This document shows positions 1-12,678 of a DNA stretch of 64,000 nucleotides, one piece after another (the stretch's first letter is position 1; every line of letters starts with the position of its first letter). The stretch lies in the NCBI GenBank assembly GCA_033439265.1, contig JAVTVX010000024.1, forward strand, positions 10,461,001 through 10,525,000. The letters are read 5' to 3'. Under the pieces are notes generated by a model that was given only the letters and a program-made list of their open reading frames with translations, did not search any database and was not told the origin of the DNA. Made by a program: the position numbers and the translations under genes. The DNA comes from Dillenia suffruticosa. Taxonomy: Eukaryota > Streptophyta > Magnoliopsida > Dilleniales > Dilleniaceae.

Positions 1-1660
1 TTTAGGAGTAGCAATAATGCCTTCACAATCTTATTTTGAAAGGGCATGTTATTGTTGGGGAAGAAGCGGAATGATTATAAAAGTTAATGTGTTATGCATT
101 AAATAGAGGTGCCATTGGAAGGCGAAAAAAATGGGAAGTTATAGTATTATTGCGAGAGTTGGATGATCGATTCTTTATTCAATAGGAGCCTGGCTGTTCC
201 ATTTTCGAAGTGCGTCGCTTTGTTTGTTGGGTCTATTATTAAAGTATAGGCTATAAACGACGAGCGTAACTGATAAGAATCTACCGACCATGATTCAGCC
301 TATAAGTTGGTATGCAAAGGAGAAAGTGAAGTTTATAAGATTTTTAAACAAAGCAACAAGGCATTTGGTGATCTAAACTCGTGATGGTTTTCAATAGTTA
401 TATAAACTAAAGATAAAAGATTTTGTATGGTTATTCTTTTGACTTTTGGATGCTGTCGATACGAGATTCCATCAGTGGTGGGGACCAACACTAGATCCCA
501 TCATGGCATTTGGTGATCCAAGTCCATGATGATCAGCTTTGGGAGTTCCTGGAGTTGCCTCGCATCCTGTATGATTCTCGTCTCTTTTTTGTATTCCAAC
601 TTGGAGGATTAGGGAATCTTTCTCTCGTGAGGTCTAATGGAGATGGCCGGGTCTGGTACACAGCATGCGGTTAGATCCAGAATTGACATCTCTTAGCGGG
701 TGTAAAGAGGAAGGGAGAAACTGATGTTCACAAAAGAGCTTCGGTGCTTCCTCTTCCTCCATCTTTTGTTCTCCTTAACCGATGTATACGTAGGAACCTA
801 GTTTTCTGAATGTTAATGTAAGTTCTGAATTGTCATGTAAAGATTTTGTTGAAAAATGAATTTGAAGAGTTTATTTTTTTCTATACCTGATGATTTTCTT
901 ATTTGGCCTCGTTGATGTGTTTCGCACCCATTTCCTTTTCTATCTTCTGAATTATTTTGTTCATACGTTATTATTGTGATTTGTCAGTGAGCAATTGGAA
1001 ATGCCCTTTTGTAATCATAAATAGATGAGATATATTGTATCAGGCATTGTGCCTTGTAAATATTTGACATACCAAGCGTATCGGTAGGGGGACTCATAGG
1101 CATTTCTCCTTCAGAGTATTCTACGTACAATGCGTGTGGCCGAGCATACTCGGAGGAGTTGCATCTAGGAAAAGTCATAATTTTTGTGGGAAATTTGTGC
1201 CCTATAAAATGTGCCTGCCAAGACGTGTTTCCTTATTCGGCAGGATAGTCTCGAGAAACATAAAGATTTTTACTTGCTTAAGAAATCTTCAAGTTTACTT
1301 AAAGATTTATTTTCTTCGTAGATAACCCCAAGTCGTGCTTATCATGTGATTGACTATGTTATACTGGCAAGACGCGGCCATCGAGGAGCGGAATGACCGA
1401 GTAACTTGGATGTCGAGAATTAGAATAAGCAAGGAGTTACGATATGGTCAGTTGGTATGGACTAATCGGCTCGAGTCATCAGATTTTGATCTTATTGGTA
1501 ATGGGCTTTTTGGCCGTGTACCATCAAAAAGGAACAGTGTTCTAAAAGTTCAAAAGTATCAGTTACTAACCATACACATCATGCATACAGGGAAAGCCAG
1601 TCTATAAAGCAAAAGTTTAGTTGCCTCTCTTGCTAAGACCACCCAAAAAATAAAACTCTA
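1..1660. other. No recognisable gene
   Basis: I read all six frames and saw no family I know. Open stretches are short and show no motifs. A short imperfect direct repeat is visible: the word gcatttggtgatc occurs near 361 and again near 505. The left end may be flanking DNA beyond the 3' end of the minus-strand Helitron that follows, but I could not find a convincing CTRR terminus with hairpin. Confidence 0.5.
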
Positions 1661-1662
1661 AA

Positions 1663-3790
1663 TCACTCTATGACAACTTGTCTTTTAGCAAGCTTAAGAT
1701 CTGTAGGTTGTCCAGTAGTGAGGTTATCATCCTCTACTTTGTTAAATGTGTCCATAGACGAACCTTTGGCTTTTGATGATGAAGTCACTGTCTTTGTCAA
1801 ACAGTAATACAAAACAATGCATATAGTGTCAGTGCAAGAAGAAGCAAATTTGAAATTTATCTAAGTATCAATCTTAGTATACCCATCTGGTCAACTCATA
1901 TAGTCCAATATTCAGTAGAAGGAGAGATCGAGTCATTGGCTGAGAAACAATTTGATCACTAGCATCATTCTCAAAACCATCACAATAATATATGATAGTG
2001 AAGTGCTGTTTTACTTCTAGAATCCATGACTGAACATGTCAGACGTGAGCAACATATATCTTCTCTTTGAGAGTTTGGTGAACATCATCCAATAGCAGCT
2101 CAATGTTTTTATGAAAATATTAAATTCAAAAATGCAGTTCACAAGAATCTTGTCTACCATGAAACAAACTAAACAATATAGATTATATGTATGCACAATG
2201 AATCAACAAGCAATAACTCAACCGAATTTAAATACTGTTCTGAAGAATTTTGCATTCAACGGATAAGAACATGGTTGAAATGTTCCATTGCCTGAAAAGT
2301 TGTAAAGGTTAGCAGTCTTTCAGCTAAATCTCCGAATATGGAATCAGTTACTTTACCCGTGCTATCCTCTAAATTGACATCAAAGTAACACCTATAAAGT
2401 ATAAATAATTCTCAAATTGGTAAAACTAAGTGTACAAGTAACACGATTGAAGTTGGACTGCACAAATTGCATATTTGTTTTGGAAACAACCAACAGTTTC
2501 ATCTGAATAAAAGCAAACGACGATAAAAAATGTAATACATAAACTGTATGATTGTTATGGAACTTAGTAGATATTACTATACATTAAAAAGAGAACAAGT
2601 TACCTTGGTTTGGCTAGTTGTCTTTTTTTACATGACTTACACAAGAAAACAACATCAAACGTCACTGCTATAGAATTAAAACAATTGCTACAGGCCATGT
2701 ACCGATATTTCTAAAAAATGTGTTGAAAAGAGAACCGAACATTTACCCATACTGTCTGAAATCAGTTTCCACAATATAATAACCATAATTATTATTGAAT
2801 TGGATACTTGTGAACAGAAAACTTTTTCATCAATAGAATAATTTTACCTTCTGTGTTGCTGTTAAATTGCAAATTCTAGTTATTTTTTTATCTGCCTTGA
2901 AAGAGATATCAGGATTGTAGTCATCATTTTTTTTTTTCGGACAACTACATCCTACAGCGAATCATCGTTCCTTATCGCCCCATACAAAGAACATTAACTA
3001 ATATACATTAATCTTATACATATCAAGTTAAACATAACTACTCTGTATATTAAATTACAAGCTTTTTAGTTGTCTCGCTTCTTGAGTAGGCGGATCAATT
3101 AGAACAACTGAATCAAACCAAGTAGATTGTCACACCTTGTAATAAGCACCAAACGAGATAAATATATAAAGATCGGTTCCTTCATCACAAGAGAACTATA
3201 GGAACAGGAAAAATAAAATAATACATTTGTTCGTACCATTATAAGAGTTAACTCTAAGCCTTCGACTAACAATAACAGGATATGTATACGTGTTTTCTAA
3301 GATCTGCTGACCTTCATGACTTACAAAATCATCCCATATAGATAGCTTCAAAGTTTGGAATTTTTTTTTAAAGGCATATAATTTTACATCAGTCAAGTAG
3401 AATTTGCGATGTAAGCATCATTAAAGCCGATAAGAGCACTTACTATTCATTGGCGATTATAAACTTTTCAACCACCAAATTTTTGCCTTCTTTGGTGATG
3501 TGTTTGGGTTTCGGTGCATAAATAACAACAACCAAAATATCTGCAGATTATATCGAATTTCAAATTAAGTAATAAAAAAACCATGCATAGCTTGTTGTTT
3601 TAACATATACGGAGCTCACCTACAAATTTGTCTCCGTGGTCCGTATATGGCACCAGATCTGTGTAATTAATGTAGCCAAAGTTCACAAACATAAAGTCAT
3701 CATCTTCATCAAGCTCCTCAATAATCATTCTAGTAGATATCAGCCATTGGATTTTAAAGCCTTGGCTCTTAAACTTTAGAGGAATAAACT
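1663..3790 (-). CDS. Helitron-associated RPA70-like OB-fold protein (multi-exon, possibly decayed)
   Basis: Replication protein A large-subunit-like proteins bind single-stranded DNA, and plant Helitrons often carry such genes beside RepHel. Reading down the minus strand: an acidic N-terminal exon (about 3790-3620) ends in YTDLVPYTDHGDKFV; a GT-AG intron fits at 3619-3541; next comes an OB-fold strand with DILVVVIYAPKPK and EKFIIANE (3540-3430). A segment at about 3420-3220 has LKLSIWDDF and YPVIVSRRLRVNSYNG, the usual RPA/DUF223 signature. A zinc-finger exon near 2710-2620 shows YMACSNC and LCKSCKKRQLAKPR. A C-terminal OB exon near 2400-2280 has NLEDSTGKVTDSIFGDLAE. A polar tail ends KLAKRQVVIE-stop at 1663. 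It lies just downstream of the helicase half on the same strand, the normal Helitron order. Most exon joins are not resolved, so integrity is unknown. Confidence 0.7.
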
Positions 3791-3799
3791 AGAAATCAG

Positions 3800-4321
3800 C
3801 TTTTGAAATAAACATTTCTTATAGACTTGCAACGTGGTGCTCATTCCAAAGATATTAGCATTAAACATTATCCCTTCAACCTAATTTCCCTGTTAAAATA
3901 GGTAATCATAACATTACGAACAATCTTTATATTTTTTTCTTAAAACAAAGATTATTTTCACAGTCTATCAGAATTTCATAATGTATAAAGTGTTAGGTCA
4001 CAGAAACAAGGAGCAAGGTTTGTTATCTTCATATTATATTAGTGAAATGTTAAGCGAAACATACACACTTTTGAGTCAACGAAAATATGTTTCTATCTTT
4101 TGCTCAGAGTGTTAATAGATCCTGTAACGTGCTACTTTTCATGGACTATGATTTTACAAGTCCAGTTCTGCATAGAAAGAGTGCTATCTTTTATCAAAGA
4201 ATAATTTTGCATCCCAAAAAAAGCATAAACAAAAATATTAAAACTCAATTTAGATAATAAATAAACAATAACGGCTATAAAAATATGTGAATATTTGAGC
4301 ACATACCTTACTCAAAAATGT
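3800..4321. other. Spacer between the Helitron helicase and RPA-like genes
   Basis: AT-rich DNA with no further domain recognised. It probably contains the helicase 3' flank and the promoter and leader of the RPA-like gene on the minus strand. Confidence 0.4.
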
Positions 4322-5560
4322 TTATAGTTTGGCTAAATGAAACAATTCGTCAAAAACAATATTTCTTGTTTTGCAATCTAATTTGATGTCATCAAATGTT
4401 CTGGGAACAATCAGGACTTTAATTGTATTGGGAGATCTAACTCTAGATAGTGCAATATACAGTTGTCCATGAGGAAAAACTGGTTCACGTAGATAGATTC
4501 TAACATAATCCAAAATTTGTTCTTGCGATTTGTTAATTGTCATAGGAAAGGATAAATAGACAGGAAATTGGGTTCTTATAAAAGGAATTCCATTTTTTTC
4601 ATTGTCGGGAGTCTGTAAAGGAATTCTAGAAATGAACTCTTTTTTTCCTTTGTGGTTATTAGTAGCAATCTCTGCATGAATAACATGCTCGCTTAACCAC
4701 CTACATATGATTCTTGTACCCGTGCGGTTTACATTTCTAATTGGTATAACAGGGCAATTTTCTTTGAGAAACAAACTATAAGGTCGTAAACCCCTTGGAT
4801 TCTAGCTAAAGTCTTCAAAATCTCCCTGATGGCATTCATCAACTATCTTATCTGAAGCTATGTAAGTATGTAAATTTTCAAGGAATCTTTGAATTATCAA
4901 CTCGTTAAGTTCACTAACTAATGTATTCTTAGGAGAAAGAATAGCTTGATTTATCATCTAATAGGGATCATCTGAATAGAGGTACAAATCATTGAAAACA
5001 ATGCGTATCAATCTATGATTCAGGAAATAAAAGTTAAAAAAGCACATATATTGCTTAAACGATGTCAAACACTATCAGAAATGGTAGTGTATTACTTGTC
5101 AAGAGATTCATTCTTATCGAAATACAGAATTATCATATCAATAAGAAGAGTTATTTCACCATTTTTATCCATGGGTTGTCTTCCTTCACCTATCCTTAGC
5201 AAAAAAAATCATAGAATTTTGGATTTGAAACAGCACACATGTTTTGCTTTAATGTCAATTTATGCAAATTTTGCCATAAAGGAGAATCCACAAGGTTTAA
5301 ATCTTTCAAGAGCTGCCTTGGAGCTTGTTTTATCATAGGTAACGTCTGCCTAAAATCTCCACCAAAGACAACAATCTTACCACCAAATGGCATTTCGCAG
5401 TCTATTATATCCTTAAGTAGATCATTAAATGCTTCAATGGATTGTCTTTTCGCCATTGATGCTTCATCCCACAAGATTAGCTTAGAGTCCACAATAAATT
5501 TAGCAACATTTCTTTGTTTACCCAGTTGACAATGAATCTGTCATTTGGGTACGTGCATTT
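4322..5560 (-). pseudogene. Helitron RepHel, C-terminal half of the Pif1-like helicase
   Basis: Helitron RepHel proteins join an HUH nuclease to a 5'-3' superfamily 1B helicase for rolling-circle transposition. This minus-strand piece starts near 5560 just before the Walker B box. It shows AKFIVDSKLILWDEASMAKR (Walker B, near 5510-5450), FGGKIVVFGGDFRQTLPM (5400-5345) and the C-terminal block: LKENCPVIPIRNVNRTGTRI, FPVYLSFPMTINKSQEQ and HGQLYIALSRVRSPNTIKVL, ending at a stop at 4322. The usual KSQGQ reads KSQEQ. The two clear blocks are in frames broken between about 4775 and 5195. Everything N-terminal to Walker B, including the HUH nuclease and Walker A, is absent here and found instead on the plus strand at 13855-20855. 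A Copia LTR begins 48 bases beyond the end of this half. Confidence 0.88.
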
Positions 5561-5608
5561 ACATCCCTCTATTGATACGCATTAAAAGTGTTGGTCATTT
5601 ATGCCCAT

Positions 5609-6100
5609 TGTGGGGCATTTTTAGTAAGTGTGGGATAATGGGGTAACTCTCATTATCCCATTAACCATCTAATGGAAACTCCCAAAAATTAAGCCAAGGA
5701 GTGCCCACGTGAATGCTCTTCTTCTTTCTTAATGAACAAAAGAAAAGGTGTTTTCTTCCTTCCGGCGTGAGAACAGCAGCCATGCGAGAGGAAAAAGGGT
5801 TGGGCTCCTTGAGAGAAAATGTACAATTCTCTAGAGAGAGAAAAGAGAGAGAAAATACCATGAGGGTTGGAGATTTTCGCATAGGAAAATCACCCTTCGT
5901 TAGAGGATTCATTGGACATGGGCTTGAGGCATCGTGAATTTGCGATGGTGGTTCAATTCCGTGATCACCATCCGACCGTGCAATCCGTTTGAGGGACATC
6001 GCGACACGGTAGATTTTTTGGAGACCTCCTATCAAGGTACTTATCCAAAAAATTCCAAACTTATTTATTTATACTTCTGTATGTACGATTAAATCCAACA
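5609..6100 (+). repeat. Left LTR of the Copia element
   Basis: Starts tgtggggcatttttag and ends aaatccaaca. It matches 12190-12678 throughout by eye at roughly 90 percent. It contains a GA-rich stretch near 5830-5860. Its outer edge lies 48 bases from the end of the minus-strand helicase half. Confidence 0.9.
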
Positions 6101-6559
6101 TTGATATCAGAATAGTCATTGGATTTAATTAAAATTATTTTTGAAATTATTTTTGGGGTATAAAAATTTTTAGGGTCCAGATCACGGATGAGTTTCATGA
6201 ATTCGAGAATATCGTAGGAATACCCATGGCCCAGGGATTGCAAAAATAATTTTTGTTTAATTTCCCGAGCATATTTAGGCCATGAAAAGTCTGGTCAAAG
6301 TTTGCACTGTACGGACTTTAAAACCTTAGATCTATGGCTTTATAGGGCAGATCGATGCATGAAAATGATTTATGTGTGTTCTTTGCATCGTGATCTACAT
6401 TTTCATGCATTTAAATTTGAGTTTCAGATGCCGGAAACTGGGATTTTCGAATTGGCTGCGAAGGTCCGCGATTGGATAACATAGAGCCAACATATTTGGG
6501 GCTTGAATCCTCCTAAAATCAAGTGTAGGATGTTTAGAGGATGCTCACTAATTTTTTCC

Positions 6560-7110
6560 AATCGAAAACCGCATTAAAAAGTGACTCAAAATGACTTTTC
6601 CGGCAACTGGGTCAAAAACCCATTACAGGACCCATCGGGCAAAGACGACCCGGCCTAGACCTGCGGGCGCGTGTGTCTCACGCGTGCTAAGGCACGTCAA
6701 TAGGGAACCTGTGGGCATATGTGCTTTACGCGCGAGATAAGTGCGTGAAGCGGTGAGTTCCCAATTCGGGTCGGACCCTGAACCGGACTGACCTACGTAT
6801 CAACACGACAGGGTCAGACCCCGACCCATTGACCGGACGGTCGGGTCAAACCCTGACTCATTGACCGACCCGGTCTGACCCGGCGCCGACCCAGGCGACA
6901 CGGCTTAGCGCGTGAAGGAGCGTGAGCCACGCATCGCGACTGGGCGTGCGTGAGTGGAGCCGCACCAAGCACGTGGCGGCGCGTATAAGGTGCACCGCTC
7001 ATCTGGTGCATGTGGCAGGCACATGGCAGTGCATGGAGGAGCGTGGCAGTGCTTGGAGCGCACAGCCAACGTGTGGCGGAATGTGTGGGCCCCGGACGAC
7101 GCGTCAGGTC
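6560..7110 (+). other. GC-rich leader of the Copia element
   Basis: An island of high GC content between the primer-binding site and gag, in otherwise AT-rich DNA. It is packed with short complementary words such as cgggtc/gacccg and cacgcg/cgcgtg, so a folded RNA leader is plausible. The open frames on both strands here look like composition artefacts and match no family I know. Confidence 0.6.
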
Positions 7111-7339
7111 TCTTAAAATTGGATTTTTTCAATTTTCTGAGGGTCATATCTCCGTAATTGTGACTTTTTATGGGTTTTTGTGTACCGAATCTAAATTTGA
7201 ATGGCAAGATGCGATTCCAGGTTGTGGTGTATGGTGTCCGTTGATTCATACGCTCGCTTTAGGGTCTATACTCGAGTCATTTTGGTCTTAATGATTCGTA
7301 GGGCGCACAAAATATGATAATAAGTATCACCAAGTCACA

Positions 7340-10300
7340 AATATCTCTCTTAATACATTGAGAACTGTCATATTAAATTTTTGCAAGAAGAGCAAATTGA
7401 ATGATGTGATTTACAAGATTTCACATTAGTAGATTCAGTTTATTCTCGAGAAGCAAAATCTATTTGAGATTCTGAGGCACGAGATGGTGAGTCCCAGGAG
7501 GGCATCACACCTCAGGATAAATGAGATAAGGAAGTCTATCGTGCGTAGAAGAAAAGAATTGCCAAGTTAGGGCAATCCTTATCAGAGATATGCACGATAA
7601 CTTGATCTCGTTCTATGAGCAATATCCTATGGATATGTCGATTAGGCTCGCCTTAAAAAAAGGTATTGTGTTGTTCTTTTTAGCTCCTAATATAAAAATG
7701 CTGAAAAAAAGGGTTGATCATACAATGATGCAATATTTGATAAAAATGTCGAGTATGATCGCTGAGTTGAGCAATATGGATGAGCCTATTTCAGATGAGA
7801 TTCAGGTACTAGGTGTGATCCAATCTTTTACTTGATTCATGAGAAACCATGGAAACTTACCTCACTCGTGGCAAGAGTATTCATTCTTTCGCTAATGTGA
7901 GTAGGTATTATGTGCTCAAGAAGGAGTGCCTAGAGGCGAGTAGGCCGTACTCGAGTCATGTTTATGCAGAGGAGTCGAGCAAGGACTCCCATGGCACTAA
8001 GCTAATAGCATAAGCATACGAATGAGACTCGATATCCAGGTAATAAAAAAATCCAAGAAAACTGACAACAAAGTACAAAAAGCACAGGAAGAATGAATTT
8101 GATAAGACCAATGCGAAGTGCTACGTCTGAGGTAAACTTAGTCATTTCACTCGTAAGTATGATGAGCGAAAAAAAATATCCTTTTTCTTCACGTGGCTTG
8201 TGATGCTTGCTATTTTCTCTCCTTTATGGATTGAAAAATCAGGAGCAACCGACCACGTAACTTGAGACAGGAATGCGTAAATAAAGTTCCACCGGGTGAA
8301 TCCTCAAGTTATGAGGATTTACATAAGGGACAGAATATTTGTCGTCATTAGAGGGATTGACACTTGCTATGACGTTCTCTATGCTTTAGGCATTCGATAG
8401 AATTTGAATTTAGTACCTTGTCTAAGATTGATTAGGATATGCAATAAAATCATCTGTTTTATTAAATACGACAATTTTTTGAATTGTTCTAGTTTTGATC
8501 CATGATGGATGCAATGCACCGGTGCTGCTCCTTCTAGTGGTTTTCTTGTCATTTTTATATTGTCTTTACATCTGATTGCGTAGATGATGATATAAATGAG
8601 TGGTATAGTAGACTTGGCCACATAAGGTAAGAGATAATGAATCGGTTAGCTGCAAGCGGTTTGTTGGACCCGCTAACCAAATTCGAGTTATCCATATGTG
8701 AGTTTTGCCTAGCTGACAAAACGATAAAAAAACTATTTGGCAATACAATGAAAGCTGGGGCTCCATTGCAGTTGGTCCACTACAATATTTGTGGCCTTAT
8801 GATCATAAGAGCCTGAAATATAGCTATATACGTTATGACATTCATTGCATTTTGGTTTTTCTATCTGAACTCGCACAAATCTGAGACATGGGAATGCTTT
8901 GGAGGTTTATTAGCAAGATTGAGAATCAATTAGATTCGAGAGTGGAGACTCTCAAAATCGATTGGCGGTGCGAGTATTTGTCTAAACTATATAGGGAGTT
9001 CTATTTCAAGAAGAATATTACAAGATTACTGACTATTCTTGCTACTTCTCAGTAGAATAGAGTAGCCGAGATAAGGAATAGGATTTTGTTGGAAATGGTA
9101 TGGTCTTTAATGACGTAGATTAATATGTCTGTCTCCCATTAGGGAGATATTTTATTGATTGCTACCTATGTCATCAACCGTGTCTCATTAAAGTCCATGG
9201 TCAGTACCCCAAATGAGCTTTGGACAGGGAGGTAGCCTAACCTTAGTTACTTGAGTTTATAGGTTGTGCCGTGATTTCTCACATCTATATGGTGAGATAG
9301 GCTTGCGAGAAAGTATATGTTCTTAAGTGAACATACGGATGACACTATAATCAAGATTGAATCTCGTAATACCATATTTTTTAAGAATGATTTCTTTAAG
9401 AGAAGTGAAATCAATTTAGACCTTACCTTCTATGAGATGGATGAGCATAGTAGCTCAAGGAGCCTAATAGCGAGATATAAGAATTCACTACGAATCTTGA
9501 TCTCAGTGGGAGCGATCCATCAAAAGGTAAAGATTTTTCTCTTCTCGTAAGAGCATCAAGGATGCATACTTAAATGTCGCTTCCCGATTAAGGGTGAGTC
9601 ACTCATTGTGACTCTTGAGAATGATGAGAAATCTTAAACGGTTCAAAAGGCTCTAGAGAGTTCTGTGAAATACCGTTTGTTGAAGGCCATAAATGAAGAG
9701 AAAGAGTTGATGAGAATCAACGGGGTCTAGGACCTGGTCTATTTGCCTGAGGGCAAAAGGACTATTGGGAACAACTAGGTTCTCAAGATCAAAAGAAAGG
9801 TCAGCAGATCGATGAAGAGGTATATAACCCGTCTAGTAACCAAGGGTTACACTTAAACTGAAGGGTGGACTACGAGGTGTAGTAGTCCAATTTATCTCGA
9901 TCCGTTTACACCAGATAGACGTATAGACCGCTTTCTGTAATGGAAGTCTGGATGAGACGACCTACATGGAGCATCCCTCTGATCATTCTAATAGATCAGG
10001 TGGATAAGGTTTACTGATTTTAGAAATCAACATATGACCTTAACCTATCATCTAGACAGTGGCACCTAAGATTTCACGAGGAGGTGATATCTTATGATTT
10101 TGTAATGATCAAGTAGGATCATTGTATCTATCTGATACGCCCCAATGACTCCTTTATGATCATGTTCTCATATGTGAGTGACATTTCTGTTAGCCGGGAA
10201 TAACAGAGAGTATCTAATGACCATTATAACATGGTTATTGTTCATAGATATGGTTTTAGCTCATTCTTGAACTTTGGATCCAGAGAAATCGCTTGAGAAT

Positions 10301-11100
10301 GGTGTTGACTCTTTAACAAGAGTTTTACATTAGGTAGATTTTTTAGTATTTCGAGATGAGCGATAACAACTTAATATATACTTTATCGCTAAAGGTAAAA
10401 ACATGATTCTTGACTTGCGTCCTAAAATTTATAAAGAAATAAAGGAGATGAGCAGAATCCTTTATTTCAGTACAATATGCATTCTAGTGTATGTGATGAG
10501 GTATACACATGCAATGTATAGTCTAATGTATGTGATGAGGCATACATGACCAGATATTTAGTTTTGTAGTCGAATCCTGAAAGGGATCACTGTAGAGTAG
10601 TGAAAAAGGATTCTGAGATATCTCATGGGAATTGTGGACCTCTCCATGTGTTACGGAGGAGGTGATTTACAGTTTTGTTGGGTATTCAAACGCCAACTGG
10701 GAGTAACGTTTTGAATGAACTCAAACTGATATCAATTTTTATCTTTTTAGAGCAGTAAGGAGCAAAACCTGTATACTCTATCTACGATAGAGAATGAGCT
10801 TATGGTATGCTCAATAGCAGTTCAGGAGATAGTTTAACTTTAGAAATTTCTGGAAGACTTAGGAGTTATGGTAGATAGTAGGAGGTTAGCGATAATTATC
10901 ATGATAATCAGACCGCCATTACCAACAACCAAGACCATAAATATTATAGTAAAACCAAACACATTAATACTGGAGACCACTTTGTGAGAGAGACTACCAT
11001 CATTTTGTGAGAGACACTACCAAGAAGGGTATTGTGATATTTAAGTACACCTTGACATATAGCATGGTGGCTGATTACTTCAGAAAATCCATTGTTAGAG
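7340..11100 (+). pseudogene. Copia gag-pol remnant
   Basis: Recognisable blocks: gag around 7590-7990 (for example AELSNMDEPISDEIQVLGV); a CCHC zinc knuckle near 8116-8157; the protease core SGATDH near 8240; the GAG-pre-integrase block near 8595-8720 (LAASGLLDPL, then CEFCLADKT); integrase; reverse transcriptase from about 9690; and the RNase H end near 11050 (MVADYF). In Copia elements one polyprotein is cleaved by its own protease. This copy is a fossil with many breaks and cannot be expected to act on its own. Confidence 0.85.
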
Positions 11101-12189
11101 ATTCCTTTATGAGATAAGGAATCATCAGGTTTAGTATATTTTAACATTCTCATTATATACTGTTTTAGAAGTTTATTAAAATATATGACATGTATGCATT
11201 ATTGGGTTACAAGTTTATTTCATACACTATTTATTGTTATATATTCTGTAATATCTTGTGATCAAAGATGTGCCAGGCAGGTGTGGTCGACTCTCTCACA
11301 AGAGTGACCACATCCGACTCTGAGTGAGCAGAGATGAGATGGTTTCTAGTTGTAAGAGACTTTGAGAGTAGCTCTGTTAGAACATAAGTCGTCCTGATAC
11401 GTGTCCAGGATATGGTCATATGCGATATGACCGACATGGAAACACCCACATCCATGTTACCTGTAAGTAGCCAGATTTGAGATCTCAGATATCACTTGCG
11501 ATTAGTGATATTATCTCTAAGATGCTCTCTCTGAGATCTCTGGATAAAATCTTATGTATAGACTGAGTCCCATACCTGTACAGTATTAGAAAAATTTGAC
11601 ATATACCCTTTGAGAGATGGGGAAATAATACCGTGATACGTGTTTCATACCACGTGTGATGCGATGACCATGGGACAGTGGGAGATATTATTTGAGACGA
11701 TAGTTTAATCTTAATTCCCGTTCCCACTATGTGAGACCCGAAATCCATTGAGTGGGATCTCTTGTGCCCTTACTACTTTCGGCTGTTTCTAAAAGTTTTG
11801 GTTCAGTATTGCTACTTTAGTCTGTTTACTTAAGGCCCGGAAGACAAATTGAGGTCTAAAGGGTAGGTTTAGGAAAGTATCTGAATTGATACCGATAGAT
11901 TCAAGTTTGGAAAAAGGAAGACCATTAGACATTACATTACTGTGTTGTATTCACAGGTCGACCTGTTATATTAATACAGTTGGAATTCAAACATAATAGT
12001 GAATACATAGTCGAGCAAATTGATTGCGGATCACTTTCGATAAGAAAAGTAACTCGATGGATGTAATTGTATTAAGTTTGGGGTACAGCGAGTTGTTTTG
12101 ATACTAATGCTGGCTTCTCGATCATCCTAACAGGTGTATCGAGAAATCTTTACTTACGGGTGTACTCGCCGATCACACGACACCCAATG
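11100..12189. other. Non-coding 3' tail of the Copia element
   Basis: About 1.1 kb between the end of the pol homology and the right LTR with no recognised protein. No strong polypurine tract is obvious immediately before 12190. The segment 11270-11760 is rich in GAGA/CTCT-like words. Confidence 0.5.
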
Positions 12190-12678
12190 TGGGGCATTTT
12201 TAGTAAGTCTGGGATAATGGGGTAACTCCCATTATCCCATTAACCATCTAATGGTAACTCCCCAAAATTAAGCCAAGGAGTGCCCACATGAATGCTCTTC
12301 TTCTTTCTTAATGAACATGAGAAAAAGTGTCTTCTTCTTTCCTGCGTGAGATCAGTAGCCATGCAAGAGGAGAAAGGCTTGGGCTCCTTGAGAGAAAATG
12401 TACAATTCTCTAGAGAGAAAAGAGAGAGAAAATACCATGAGAGTTGGAGATTTTCACGTAGGAAAATCTCCCTTCGTCAGAGGATTCACCGGACATGAGG
12501 CTTGAGGCGTCATAGATTTGCGATAGTGGTTCGATTCCATGATCACCATCCGACTGTGCGATCTATTCGATGGACATCGCGACACGATTGATTTTTGGAG
12601 ACTGCCCTATCGGAGAATTTACCCAAAAAATTTCAAATTTATTTATTTACGTTTCCGCATGTGCGATTAAATTCAACA
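12190..12678 (+). repeat. Right LTR of the Copia element
   Basis: Starts tgtggggcatttttag and ends aaattcaaca. It pairs with 5609-6100. The next bases (aaaag) do not match the five bases before the left LTR. Confidence 0.9.

Larger units (their letters stand above)
5609..12678 (+). mobile_element. Ty1/Copia LTR retrotransposon, old and broken
   Basis: Two direct repeats of about 490 bp bound the element, each starting TG and ending CA. A primer-binding-site-like ttgatatcag follows the left repeat. Parts in order: GC-rich leader (6560-7110), gag with CCHC knuckle (about 7340-8160), protease with the SGATDH core (near 8240), GAG-pre-integrase (about 8595-8720), integrase (about 8760-9240), reverse transcriptase (from about 9690) and RNase H (about 10620-11080). 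The Pr-IN-RT-RH order defines Copia. A long non-coding tail (about 11100-12190) precedes the right LTR. The reading frame is heavily decayed with many breaks. The LTRs differ by roughly a tenth by eye, so this is among the older insertions here. No matching target duplication is seen (cccat left, aaaag right). Confidence 0.9.

Noticed and set aside
6814-7291. Overlapping open frames on both strands in the Copia leader
   Set aside because: Same compositional artefact; the region lies between primer-binding site and gag.
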